Shown: positions 1-7,302 of the stretch, in pieces
How positions within the stretch are numbered: the first letter of the stretch is position 1
Layout: every line of letters begins with the position of its first letter
Source: Deltaproteobacteria bacterium UBA5329
GTDB taxonomy: Bacteria; Desulfobacterota; Syntrophorhabdia; Syntrophorhabdales; Syntrophorhabdaceae
NCBI GenBank assembly: GCA_002408185.1
Contig: DHQV01000019.1
Coordinates: 1 to 21,601, forward strand
DNA: 21,601 nucleotides
Direction: 5' to 3'
Program-made: the position numbers and the translations under genes
The notes under the pieces: model-generated
Databases searched by the model: none
The model's input: the letters and a program-made list of their open reading frames with translations, nothing else
What the model was told of the DNA's origin: nothing

Positions 1-2880
1 GGAATTCCCAACTATTAATGGAGTATCCTGTGAAAGATAAATGCCTGCCGCAGTTGCGTCCGCCGTTGCATAGCCGCCCTCGGCAGTTGCCGCTGCATCT
101 GCAGATGCCCCTGTAGCGATGAGGCCTGAGTTCTCGAGGCTCGCGACTCCGCTTGCATATATCGCGCTTATGTCTTCAGAAACCGCTTCGGCACGGTTCG
201 CTCCCGTTGCGGAAGCGGATGAAACTGCGCTGATCGTGCCGGAGTTCCTGATATTGCTGGATCCTCCCGAAGCGGAGAAAAGTGCGTCAAGTGTCCTGTA
301 CTCCTCACGATCGCCGGATCCTCCCATATAGATACCGTCCGTGCGGGAGGAGAATGCATAGGCGTCTCCCGCAGCGGAATTTGCCGTTGCGATGCTCTGC
401 GCGCTGATGGTACCGCTGTTCGTTACACTCCCCATATCATTTATGTAGATGCCATACGTACCCGCTGAATGAGCATTGGCAACGCCCGATCCCGTAATGG
501 CTGTCGCCGAAGAAAGGGCAGCCATAGTACCTGTATTGTCGACCGCAGTTACACCGTAATCATTGAGAAGGCCATGCGTGTCATAGGAATACGCTTCGGC
601 AGTTCCCGACATCGAGCTTGCGTATGCCGTGGAACTTGCTACAATGGTCCCGGAGTTGTTGAGGGCCATGGGATCGTCCGAGTAGACACCGGCCGTATAG
701 TCGATGTAGGCATACCCGTAATCCGAACCGGCATTTGCGGTGGCCGAGGAGATGGCGGAAATGGTACCGGAGTTGTTTACCGGTCCGCCGTAGTACATGT
801 ACGCGCCCGACGTATAATATATTTGGGCGTTTGCGTAGGTAGCTCCGCGTGCAGATGCAGTGGCGGCTGCCGATATGGTCCCGGTATTTGACAGGGCGGC
901 GTAGTCGTCGACATAGACGCCGTGCGTGTCATAAACATAGGAGTAAGCGCTTCCCGCAGCCGACGCCGAGTTCGCCGCCGAAAGGGCGGAAATGGTGCCG
1001 GAGTTCGCGACCTGCCCGCCGTAATACATGTAAAGGCCGTACGTGTACTCAGAGTAGGCATTGGCGTAATCCGTGCCACCGGTCGCACTGGCAGACGAGA
1101 CAGCGGAGATGGCACCCGCATTGGTGATAAAGGCATAGTCATCGGCATAAATACCGTACGTGTCGTATGCCTCTGCCTCGGCGTAACCCGAAGTTGAAGC
1201 TGCGGTCACCGAGGTGCTTGCCGCGATGGTGCCGGAGTTGTCGACGGGCCCGCCATAAGATAAGTAAGCACCGTAGGAGCCATCTCCATAGGCATAGGCC
1301 GTCGCACCCGCCGCCGATGCGGTCGTGGCAGCGGAAACAATCCCGGTGCTGGAAAGGGACCCGGGATAATCGTAATAGATCCCGTATGTGTCGTACGTCT
1401 GCGCATACGCGTAGCCATCGACCGAGGTTGCACGTGCGGAGGAATAAGCGGCGATCGTGCCGGAGTTGGTCACGTACGCGCCCTCGCAAGCGTATATTCC
1501 ATATGTGTAATCTGTATAAGCGTAGACGGGCCCCTGCGCATTTGCCGTTGCATACCCCGCGGCAGCGATCGTGCCGGAGTTGGTCAAAGGATAGGGATAA
1601 CCGTCCGAAAAAAGTCCGTAGGTATCATACGTATAAGCATAAGCATAGGTCAAGCCGGTTGCCGTTGTCGCGGCGGTACCCGTGATCGCGCCGGAATTGG
1701 TGATCTGCGCAGGGGTATCGACGTAGGCGCCATATGTATAGTAAGTGCTGGCATATGCGTTGCCCTGCTGGGAATTTGCCGTAGCAGTCGCCGCTGCACT
1801 CATGGTCCCCGAATTCGTCATCGAGGCGACTTGGCCTACATATGCGCCGTAGGTATTGTAAACATAAGCCTGTGACTCACCCGCCTGGGAAGCGGCCTTT
1901 GCCGATGCCGTTGCCTGCATCGCACCCGAATTGCCCAGTGACCCGGCATTACCGACGTAAACGCCATACGCACCGCCATTATAGGCATAAGCGTAGACAT
2001 TCCCGGTTGCCGTTGCAGACCCGGTAGCGTTTATGGTGCCCGAGTTTGCCAGACTGCTCATTTGACCGGCATATACACCATACAGACTATAATAACCCGA
2101 ATAGGCATAAGCCGAGTCTCCCGTTGACGCCGCTGCAGCCAGAACGGAAATATTTCCCAGGTTGCTGAACGCCCCGTAATTTTGCTGAACGCCATATACA
2201 TAATTTGTATAGGCGTATGAGTCGGCTGTCGATGACGTTGCCGTCGCACTTACGGTGCCCGCGTTGGTGAAGCTCCCGCTGTCGAGGTACGCCCCATAGG
2301 CGCCGGCCCATGAGTCCCCCGTCGGGTTGACAGCCGTGCTCGTTGCCGAAATATTTCCCGAATTGGTTATAATGCCGTTACCTTCGACGTAAACGCCGGT
2401 AGCATATATAGTCTCACCTGTATCAGTAACCGCTGTTGCCGAGATCGAACCCGTATTCGTGATCCTACTGTTATCGGCGGTATATATTCCCGTAGCAGAG
2501 TACTGATCGTTGTACGTTGGCGACTCGGTGACCGTATCGGCTCTGGCTGATACAGCGCCATTCACGGTGACTGTGGAGCCGTCGCCAAGGTCAACGCCGT
2601 ATGCGCCGCCCGCAAGGACGCCGCCCGTCTCGAGGGTTAAATTCCAGCCGTCACCGCCATAGACGGCCGGTGATGCGTTGTCCGTTCCTCCTGCCCCGAA
2701 GACATTCACTGTACCCGCAGTGGAAGCCTTCTTCGCCCCTGAAATATACAGGGCGTCAAGGTCCACGCCGTCAACCGACGGAGTCGGTATGATGACGTCT
2801 GCGTGCACAAGAACGGAGGAACCCTGAAGAGCGAGAAGAAATGCCAGAAACAAGCAGAAGCCAAGGTAAATCTTCTTCAT
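1..2880 (-). CDS. Giant exported repeat protein, probable autotransporter/adhesin passenger (3' end outside window)
   Basis: An ATG at 2880 opens a frame with no stop for 960 codons, up to the left edge. AAAGGAG lies just upstream of the start. Residues 1-27 form a signal peptide (MKK, hydrophobic core, cut after VHA). After a short N-terminal part, from about residue 95, the protein is built of about 20 tandem units of about 38 residues. Each carries a turn like YGxY, a core like NSGTISA, and an Ala/Ser/Thr/Tyr-rich stretch such as YAYAY. Charged residues are very rare. In the middle, units alternate between a YGGPVxNSGTI type and a DDYAxLxNTGxI type, giving a two-unit (about 77-residue) higher-order repeat. 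This composition is typical of beta-helical surface passengers with a C-terminal outer-membrane barrel, but the barrel is not in view, so autotransporter is inference. A surface adhesin or S-layer-like protein is the alternative. It lies downstream of an FKBP gene on the same strand. Confidence 0.85.
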   Translation of the reverse strand, partial: MKKIYLGFCLFLAFLLALQGSSVLVHADVIIPTPSVDGVDLDALYISGAKKASTAGTVNVFGAGGTDNASPAVYGGDGWNLTLETGGVLAGGAYGVDLGDGSTVTVNGAVSARADTVTESPTYNDQYSATGIYTADNSRITNTGSISATAVTDTGETIYATGVYVEGNGIITNSGNISATSTAVNPTGDSWAGAYGAYLDSGSFTNAGTVSATATSSTADSYAYTNYVYGVQQNYGAFSNLGNISVLAAAASTGDSAYAYSGYYSLYGVYAGQMSSLANSGTINATGSATATGNVYAYAYNGGAYGVYVGNAGSLGNSGAMQATASAKAASQAGESQAYVYNTYGAYVGQVASMTNSGTMSAAATATANSQQGNAYASTYYTYGAYVDTPAQITNSGAITGTAATTATGLTYAYAYTYDTYGLFSDGYPYPLTNSGTIAAAGYATANAQGPVYAYTDYTYGIYACEGAYVTNSGTIAAYSSARATSVDGYAYAQTYDTYGIYYDYPGSLSSTGIVSAATTASAAGATAYAYGDGSYGAYLSYGGPVDNSGTIAASTSVTAASTSGYAEAEAYDTYGIYADDYAFITNAGAISAVSSASATGGTDYANAYSEYTYGLYMYYGGQVANSGTISALSAANSASAAGSAYSYVYDTHGVYVDDYAALSNTGTISAAATASARGATYANAQIYYTSGAYMYYGGPVNNSGTISAISSATANAGSDYGYAYIDYTAGVYSDDPMALNNSGTIVASSTAYASSMSGTAEAYSYDTHGLLNDYGVTAVDNTGTMAALSSATAITGSGVANAHSAGTYGIYINDMGSVTNSGTISAQSIATANSAAGDAYAFSSRTDGIYMGGSGDREEYRTLDALFSASGGSSNIRNSGTISAVSSASATGANRAEAVSEDISAIYASGVASLENSGLIATGASADAAATAEGGYATADATAAGIYLSQDTPLIVGNS

Positions 2881-2902
2881 GGTATCTCCTTTTAAAATTT
2901 AG

Positions 2903-2917
2903 TTAAACTTTGTTTAA
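2903..2917. promoter_or_regulatory. AT-rich dyad in the 5' UTR of the repeat protein
   Basis: TTAAAC-TTT-GTTTAA is a perfect 6-3-6 inverted repeat between the proposed promoter and the ribosome binding site of the repeat protein. It could be an operator or a small mRNA hairpin. The sequence alone does not decide. Confidence 0.35.
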
Positions 2918-2930
2918 GTTTTCGATGAAA

Positions 2931-2959
2931 ATATCGGTTAGTAATAATTGCATTGTCAA
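2931..2959 (-). promoter_or_regulatory. Sigma-70-type promoter for the repeat protein
   Basis: On the minus strand a perfect -35 TTGACA (2959-2954) is followed after 17 bases by CGATAT (2936-2931), or after 18 by GATATT. The expected start is near 2924, leaving a 5' UTR of about 45 bases. The -35 is strong and the -10 is weak. Confidence 0.5.
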
Positions 2960-2968
2960 TTACAACAT

Positions 2969-3110
2969 GGATTTGCCGGTTTCCCGGCACAAATCCAGCC
3001 CAGGTAGGCCGTTTCACCTCCTTCGCAGATATAGTCAACGCCGCTACAAAAAACACCATATATTCTGAAACCCGTGGTTAGATTAAAGATGAAATGTGAC
3101 CCCAGCCTGA
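2969..3110 (-). ncRNA. Possible structured leader upstream of the repeat protein
   Basis: Reading the minus strand, 2996-2969 forms a strong hairpin: GGATTT, a two-base bulge, GCCGG, a GAAA tetraloop, CCGGC, AAATCC. Just upstream, at 3023-3014, is AAGGAGGTGA, a full complement of the 16S rRNA 3' end, but without an obvious start codon at a proper distance. An upstream TTGACT (3142-3137) could begin a leader of about 200 bases. The layout suggests a cis-regulatory RNA, but I could not match it to a riboswitch class: the conserved c-di-GMP-I (GEMM) core is absent. The 5' boundary is a guess. Confidence 0.3.
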
Positions 3111-3179
3111 TATTAATTACAATGTAAAAGGTTACCAGTCAAGACATAAATTAAGGAAATTTAATTGATTTTGGCGGGC

Positions 3180-3224
3180 GGCAGCCGAGCTCCGTGCGCC
3201 GGTCTTCATGATGCCCCGGCTGCC
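3180..3224 (-). repeat. Inverted repeat after the FKBP gene
   Basis: GGCAGCCG (3180-3187) and CGGCTGCC (3217-3224) are perfect 8-base arms 29 bases apart, starting about 28 bases past the FKBP stop codon. There is no U-tract, so this may be an mRNA-end stabiliser rather than a true intrinsic terminator. Confidence 0.35.
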
Positions 3225-3251
3225 GTTATTTGGCCGAAAGAAATAGAATAT

Positions 3252-3947
3252 TTATTTGTTGATCGACGTAAGTTCGATCTCAAAGATCAGTGCCTGATTC
3301 GGCCCGATGCCCGGCCCCCCGATCCTTTCCCCGTAAGCGAGTTGAGGGGGAATGAAGACCTGCCATTTGGAGCCGACCGGCATAAGCTTCAGGGCTTCCT
3401 TCAGGCCGGGGATGAGCGCGGACACCTTGAGAGTCCCGGACCCCTTGCCCTGCGCGCTGTTGTTGAACTCTCTCCCGTCTATGAGAGTGCCGCGGGAGTT
3501 TACCTTGACGGTGTCGGCATCGGTTGGTTTCGCGCCTTTTCCCTGTTTGAGCACCTTGTACTGCAGGCCGCTCGCAAGGGTCACCACGCCCGTTTTCTTC
3601 TTATTCTGCTCGAGAAAGGCTTCACTTTCCTTCTTGTTCTTCTCGGCCTCTTTTTTCATGGCTTCAGCAACTCTCACCCGGACCTCTTCACGGTGCTCCT
3701 TCATCGTCGCCTGCAGTTCTTCCTCGCTTATGGCGAATTTCTTCCCCTCGTAAGCGTCTTTGAGGCCTGCGGCCATCGCATCGGGATTGAGGTCAACCCC
3801 CAGGGCTTTCAAATTCCTGGCCGCCTCGACGCCGAGACCATAACTCACCTTATCCTTTTTCGACACGGGAGGCCCGGCGTACACCGAAGTGATCAAGAAT
3901 CCCGAGCTCAGCAGAGCGATGACAACAAAAAGGACGTTTCGTTTCAT
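3252..3947 (-). CDS. Periplasmic FKBP-type peptidyl-prolyl isomerase (Mip/FkpA-like)
   Basis: A 231-residue protein starting at ATG 3947 behind AAGGAGATGGA. A longer in-frame start at 4025 is rejected because it lacks a ribosome site and would hide the signal peptide. Residues 1-24 are the signal peptide (cut after VYA). Residues about 27-118 are the helical dimerisation domain FKBP_N, highly charged. Residues about 140-230 are the FKBP fold, with GTLIDGREF, LMPVGSKWQVFIP and LAYGERIG. Family members fold periplasmic and outer-membrane proteins. Oddity: the usual VHYxG Tyr is Ser151, the FDSS Asp is Asn162, and the Trp of IPGW is Leu, all pocket positions. Isomerase activity may therefore be weak while chaperone activity remains (inference). 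The gene is monocistronic by its own promoter and hairpin. Confidence 0.92.
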   Translation of the reverse strand: MKRNVLFVVIALLSSGFLITSVYAGPPVSKKDKVSYGLGVEAARNLKALGVDLNPDAMAAGLKDAYEGKKFAISEEELQATMKEHREEVRVRVAEAMKKEAEKNKKESEAFLEQNKKKTGVVTLASGLQYKVLKQGKGAKPTDADTVKVNSRGTLIDGREFNNSAQGKGSGTLKVSALIPGLKEALKLMPVGSKWQVFIPPQLAYGERIGGPGIGPNQALIFEIELTSINK

Positions 3948-3996
3948 TCCATCTCCTTTTTCCCGATCGTATACACCAGGACGTTTTTTTCGGCTG

Positions 3997-4025
3997 AGTA
4001 TACTGCCCGCATTTTTTGTTGTCAA
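3997..4025 (-). promoter_or_regulatory. Strong sigma-70 promoter of the FKBP gene
   Basis: On the minus strand, TTGACA (4025-4020), a 17-base spacer and TATACT (4002-3997) match the consensus at 11 of 12 positions. The start is expected near 3990, giving a 5' UTR of about 40 bases before ATG 3947. Confidence 0.8.
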
Positions 4026-4046
4026 ACATGATCGAGAAATTATTCA

Positions 4047-4388
4047 TTGGTGGACTTGTTTTGCCGTTCTATCCGGGTATTTTCCGTCGGGACCCCATTC
4101 TATGTTACCGGGGAAGAAGGTACTTTCCACGGGCAGAATTACGATGCATGTTTTATCATGACCGGCATCGTTTTCAAGGAATATATCCCGGAACGTGCAT
4201 ACAGGTGTTATTACAGTAGACAGGCGGCTCGCCAGCAGGCCTATCTTGTTTATCCGTTGCCTATTGCGCCAGCACCTATTTCACCTCCAGTTGCGGGATA
4301 TGTTTCACCGGGATATAATAAACGTCATTCGTATAACTATCAATGTGTGCAGGTCCTAGAGACATCGCATAAGACCGAAAATCAATAG
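4047..4388 (+). CDS. Doubtful hypothetical ORF (113 residues), perhaps a decayed exported protein
   Basis: I do not recognise this protein. The frame is open from ATG 4047 to 4388. It is Tyr-, Pro- and Ala-rich in the C-terminal half (PLPIAPAPISPPVAGY) with a few Cys. No ribosome site precedes the ATG. The overlapping frame from ATG 4028 begins with a signal-peptide-like stretch (MIEKLFIGGLVLPF). A single frameshift around 4060-4080 would join that N-terminus to this frame, so the locus may be a broken gene for a small exported protein. The start region overlaps the divergent FKBP promoter. It could also be chance. Confidence 0.25.
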   Translation: MVDLFCRSIRVFSVGTPFYVTGEEGTFHGQNYDACFIMTGIVFKEYIPERAYRCYYSRQAARQQAYLVYPLPIAPAPISPPVAGYVSPGYNKRHSYNYQCVQVLETSHKTENQ

Positions 4389-4431
4389 GTTCGTCGAAAA
4401 AGTCCATCCATACGGTATCTGCCCCAGCCTT

Positions 4432-4554
4432 TCATTCTTGCTTATCTTTATGTTGCAAGGCATCCTTGGTCCCTTCGGTTATCAAGTCCCTTTCCACCTG
4501 CGCCAAGGAGACCATGACGCTGGAAAAACTTTCCGATTAAATATTCAGGTTGGC
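4432..4554 (-). pseudogene. Relic of a serine site-specific recombinase (resolvase/invertase type)
   Basis: The minus strand encodes SVMVSLAQVERDLITEGT followed by KDALQ and a stop at 4434-4432. This matches the end of the serine-recombinase catalytic domain, where FxVMASLAQxERxLIxERT leads into the long E helix. Just upstream, ANLNI-stop corresponds to the usual DNLDTSTPSGKFF segment, but with an in-frame TAA and a frame change (GKFF is in another frame). The catalytic serine end and the DNA-binding part are missing. It is therefore a short, dead fragment of a mobile element, about 80 bases from copy A of the dispersed repeat. Confidence 0.65.
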
Positions 4555-4637
4555 ATTACCGGCGTCTCAGTCACGAATGCTTGCCAAGAGCAGCGAGTCT
4601 CGTGCCAATCTTGATGACTAAGGGGCAATTGCTTGGA

Positions 4638-4756
4638 AATATTCACGCAACCGGATATCAAAAAATACCAAAAAATTCTGGGAAATCGTAGAGAGGGCGG
4701 GTGATTCCTTGGGGAAATCGGGTGGTGCCGGGGGTTTTAGGAAGAAAGAATGCTTT
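4638..4756. repeat. Dispersed G-rich repeat, copy A (diverged, internal deletion)
   Basis: It shares with copy C (19938-20075) the left segment CGCAACCGGATATC (TGCAACCGGATATC in C), the A-tract, ATACCAAA, AATTCTGG, the block CCTTGGGGAAATCGGGTGG, and the right end AAGAATGCTTT. Relative to copy C it lacks about 15-20 bases in the centre. The plus strand keeps five G-runs. No ORF crosses it. Confidence 0.85.
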
Positions 4757-5681
4757 GCTCAAGGATTTAATTTTTGGGATAGAAAAAGTAGGATTCGTTT
4801 CCTTTTACCGGTTATCTGGTCTGTCCTCAATTGAGCGTTCCAAGTCTTAGACCAGCTTTTCGCTCTGAGCGCACGGGAAGGATTTCTGGTAGGGATACTT
4901 ATTTGGATCCGAGTCGATCTTTTCTAACTCCTCGGGAGAGATGCCGGCGTCTCTGGGTTAGGTGGAGCCTGACAAAGAGTCTTTCTATTTGAAGATAGAA
5001 GAGCTATGCTTTCGCCATTGGGGCCGCTATCGACTTTTTCTGTCTTTTCCCAGCATTTGTTAGCGCCTCGCTTCATGCCTCTATGTGCCACGATTATCAG
5101 AAAATAGTATATAATAATATGGAACGAGCATAACTGCTGATGATGAGGGATATTGCCAAGCTTTTGCCCGGAGGGCGACCAAGAAGCAATCATCGATCAG
5201 GACTCAACCCTTCCAGCCGTGGGTCTGAGTGATCAATTGCCCTTTATCCCCTCGCCCTCTGGGTTTTCTGTTTTTCCGTAGATAACAAATCGCTTCACGG
5301 ACTTTCGACAAGCAAGGGCTATTTTTCTCTCCACACAACTCCCCCACACTCCTGGATTAAAAAGGACCCCTACCCGCCGTTTATCCGAACTGTATATGTG
5401 TAGTCACCGACACGACGGTTTACAAGTCATCTTTTATCGCCGGTAATTTTTAATAATGGCTCAAGAAGGCTAAACGATCAACATATCACAGATGGCAGCA
5501 CTAGCACGGGAACGTACCCATGGCTGAGGAACAATCAATACGCTATGTCCCGGATTGAAAGAGAATCCCCACGATGGAGGACCCCCGCTAAACGCATTCC
5601 CTTATAACCGTATAACAGAAAAGAAATGCGCCATCTAATCACCGCTACCTATATCAAGACACGCTGTTCTCTTTGCCGGTG
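4757..5681. other. Gene-free stretch
   Basis: I see no convincing gene in these 925 bases. A reading frame on the minus strand at 5193-4924 has no family resemblance, no ribosome site and ordinary non-coding composition. The stretch AAAAAGGACCCCTACCCGCC near 5359 has the look of an IS21-family end or flank, but this is only an impression. The region probably holds the remains of mobile DNA, in keeping with the recombinase relic and repeat to its left. Confidence 0.5.
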
Positions 5682-6359
5682 TTACGTCTGCTGCGGTATT
5701 ATACGGATCTCCACACGCCTGTTCAGTTGCCGGCCGCTTTCGGTGCCGTTACTCGCAATCGGTTTGCTCTCTCCGTAACCAACGGTCGTCAACCGGGATG
5801 GATTCACCCCCATACCAGTAAGGGCATTCCTGACGGACTCGGCACGACGCTCAGAGAGGTTCTGGTTGAAAACTTCAGATCCGGTGCTGTCGGTATGGCC
5901 TGCTATCCGGATATTTGTCTCAGGATACTGCCTGAGGACGTTCGCCACCCGTTGGACTTCGTCGTAGGCTCCGGGAAGCAAGGTTGCAGAATTGACGGCG
6001 AAGAGATAGTCCGACTTGAAGGTCACCGTGAGAACGTCAACGGACTGCCTCTTGGCCCCTTCTGCAATCTGTTGTTCCCGCTGCATCGTCGCAGCCTCGG
6101 AATTTGCGATGGCCTGGCGCATGGATTGTTCCTGCTTGTCCATGTAGTGGCCGATCGCTGTCCCAGCCAGACCTCCCACGATCGCCCCAATACCCGCACC
6201 AATGAGGGTTGATTGGGTATTGTGTCCTATAGCCTGTCCGGCGCCTGCCCCGACTGCAGCGCCTACGCCGGTCCCGACCGCTGCCCCTGTCTGCATCTGG
6301 GTTGCGCAACCAAAAAACCCGACAGCTATAATCATCATGAGAATTATTGATCGTTTCAT
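5682..6359 (-). CDS. OmpA-family lipoprotein with glycine-zipper domain (peptidoglycan-associated)
   Basis: A 225-residue protein starting at ATG 6359 behind GAGAGGAG. An ATG further upstream (6437) lacks a ribosome site and is rejected. Residues 1-18 are a lipoprotein signal ending in VGFFGC, so Cys18 is the likely lipidated residue. Residues about 24-72 are a glycine zipper (repeated GAxxGxxxGxxxG), known to insert in or associate with membranes. Residues about 110-222 are the OmpA C-terminal domain, with AGHTDSTG, NLSERRAESV and GRQLNRRVEIRI. Asp157 and Arg172 correspond to the residues that bind meso-diaminopimelate in the family. The protein likely links the outer membrane to peptidoglycan (YiaD-like). 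It has a possible own promoter and follows the gene at 6460-6735 by 100 bases, so co-transcription is possible. Confidence 0.93.
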   Translation of the reverse strand: MKRSIILMMIIAVGFFGCATQMQTGAAVGTGVGAAVGAGAGQAIGHNTQSTLIGAGIGAIVGGLAGTAIGHYMDKQEQSMRQAIANSEAATMQREQQIAEGAKRQSVDVLTVTFKSDYLFAVNSATLLPGAYDEVQRVANVLRQYPETNIRIAGHTDSTGSEVFNQNLSERRAESVRNALTGMGVNPSRLTTVGYGESKPIASNGTESGRQLNRRVEIRIIPQQT

Positions 6360-6409
6360 AATGCTCCTCTCTTCTATGCCTGGCGTATAACACTTATAAC
6401 GCAGATGAA

Positions 6410-6439
6410 TGTATAGCATGTTTCTTCGCACCCGCACAA
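6410..6439 (-). promoter_or_regulatory. Possible sigma-70 promoter of the OmpA-family gene
   Basis: On the minus strand TTGTGC (6439-6434), an 18-base spacer and TATACA (6415-6410) give a moderate promoter, with a 5' UTR of about 45 bases. Confidence 0.45.
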
Positions 6440-6459
6440 GGGTTTCTCATCACCATCCC

Positions 6460-6735
6460 TTAGTGGTGATGCCCATGTCGTGGTGCCGGATGGTAGTAGT
6501 ACACGTGAGCGGGTGGCGGAGCGTAGTAATATACCCGAGGCGGTGGTGGCGGCGGAGCGTAGTAGACCGGATGAGCCATGGCACTTCCGATGACAGCACC
6601 AACCAACAAGCCGCCTGCGGCAGCGCCTGCATAACCCCAGCCATTGCCGTGGTGACCGCCGCTATAGCCGACAGCAGGAAAAGCTACCGCACCCACAAGC
6701 ACCACGGCGAGAATGATCAATAGTCCCTTTTTCAT
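6460..6735 (-). CDS. Small exported His/Tyr/Pro-rich glycine-zipper protein
   Basis: A 91-residue protein starting at ATG 6735 behind GGAGGATAGAT. Residues 1-23 are a signal peptide (MKKGLLIILAVVLVG...). Then comes GGHHGNGWG, a small Gly/Ala hydrophobic segment (residues about 35-54, GAAAGGLLVGAVIGSA) that may lie in a membrane, and a tail of PPPPPPRVYYY, HVYYYHPAP and RHGHHH. The His clusters at both ends suggest metal binding, and the Pro/Tyr repeats a wall-like or extended region. Both are inferences from composition. I know similar small 'YXWGXW'-like or glycine-zipper proteins in Gram-negatives but cannot assign a function. It is headed by a consensus sigma-54 promoter 130 bases upstream. 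Confidence 0.8.
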   Translation of the reverse strand: MKKGLLIILAVVLVGAVAFPAVGYSGGHHGNGWGYAGAAAGGLLVGAVIGSAMAHPVYYAPPPPPPRVYYYAPPPAHVYYYHPAPRHGHHH

Positions 6736-6864
6736 ATCTATCCTCCAATATCAGATTAAAACACATTCTTACATCTCCTATGACTCTGCCGCCCCCTCTT
6801 TGCCGTGTTTGGGGATAAACCCCTGGAAGAATGACAAGAGAATGGCTTCTCATGGAGTTCATGC

Positions 6865-6880
6865 AGCAAAAGGTGTGCCA
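6865..6880 (-). promoter_or_regulatory. Consensus sigma-54 promoter for the His/Tyr/Pro-rich protein
   Basis: Read on the minus strand, 6880-6865 is TGGCACACCTTTTGCT, which matches TGGCAC-N5-TTGCW at every position with correct GG/GC spacing. Transcription would start near 6853, leaving a 5' UTR of about 118 bases that includes a small GGGG-ATAAA-CCCC hairpin. A sigma-54 promoter needs an enhancer-binding activator. A candidate site lies at 6968-6983. Confidence 0.75.
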
Positions 6881-6967
6881 CAAGAACTTAACGTTGCTAT
6901 GCCCTTAAAACTTAAAGGAAATAGCTATAACAACATTTGTCTGTGTGGATTAAAAGGTAGGGTCTTT

Positions 6968-6983
6968 TCGACAAATCCGTCGA
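6968..6983. promoter_or_regulatory. Possible activator site upstream of the sigma-54 promoter
   Basis: TCGAC-AAATCC-GTCGA is a perfect 5-6-5 dyad about 90 bases upstream of the -24 element at 6880. Its minus-strand reading shares CGGATTT with the twin palindromes at 8639-8686, so the same activator family might bind both. This is inference. Confidence 0.35.
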
Positions 6984-7143
6984 TGAAGTGTATGTTCTTC
7001 CATGCACAATACCGTGGGGGGATAGCAATCAACCGGTCCATCTCTTTGTACCTAGGGTGTTAGGAAGCTTGTATATCCATAATCGTTTATAAGCTAAACA
7101 AGTGATTGTCTACTCCAACTTAAATTATGGTTGTGTGGGTGTC

Positions 7144-7189
7144 CGGTTTATACGGGGGCTACTACACGGTTTAAACGGGGGCTACTACA
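7144..7189. repeat. Two tandem copies of a 23-base unit
   Basis: 7144-7166 and 7167-7189 are direct repeats differing at one base: CGGTTTATACGGGGG versus CGGTTTAAACGGGGG, each followed by CTACTACA. They lie 114 bases upstream of the endonuclease start. Two adjacent units with a G-run resemble the repeated internal sites at the ends of IS21-family elements. A tandem operator is the alternative. Confidence 0.6.
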
Positions 7190-7302
7190 GTCAGTACAAA
7201 ATTCAACCGGAAAGAATGCCACTTTGTTCGCTTGTTGTGATACACATTGTACAATCAAGGTTTCAGGATGCTTCTAACGAACAGTTTGCCGGAGGTATGA
7301 TT

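Noticed and set aside
469..2792. Several plus- and minus-strand frames inside the repeat protein region
   Set aside because: All are shadows of one 960-codon minus-strand frame with consistent repeats; their Arg/His-rich or Cys-rich translations reflect the repeated codons read out of frame.
2969..3110. c-di-GMP-I (GEMM) riboswitch before the surface protein
   Set aside because: The conserved core with its A-rich junctions and GACGCAAAGCC-like strand is not present.
3165..4031. Long plus-strand reading frame (288 codons) across the FKBP gene
   Set aside because: It is the complement of the FKBP gene. The minus strand has a signal peptide, family motifs, a ribosome site and a promoter; the plus frame has none.
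4924..5193. Minus-strand frame of 89 codons
   Set aside because: No recognisable domain, unnatural composition, no ribosome site; lies in a stretch of decayed DNA.
5673..6212. Plus-strand frame of 179 codons
   Set aside because: Antisense to the OmpA-family gene, with no ribosome site or family resemblance.
6450..6480. Terminator hairpin after the His-rich protein (CATCAC...GTGATG)
   Set aside because: The symmetry comes from His codons at the gene end and lacks a T-run.
7144..7189. CRISPR array
   Set aside because: Only two units, directly adjacent with no spacer, and no cas genes nearby.
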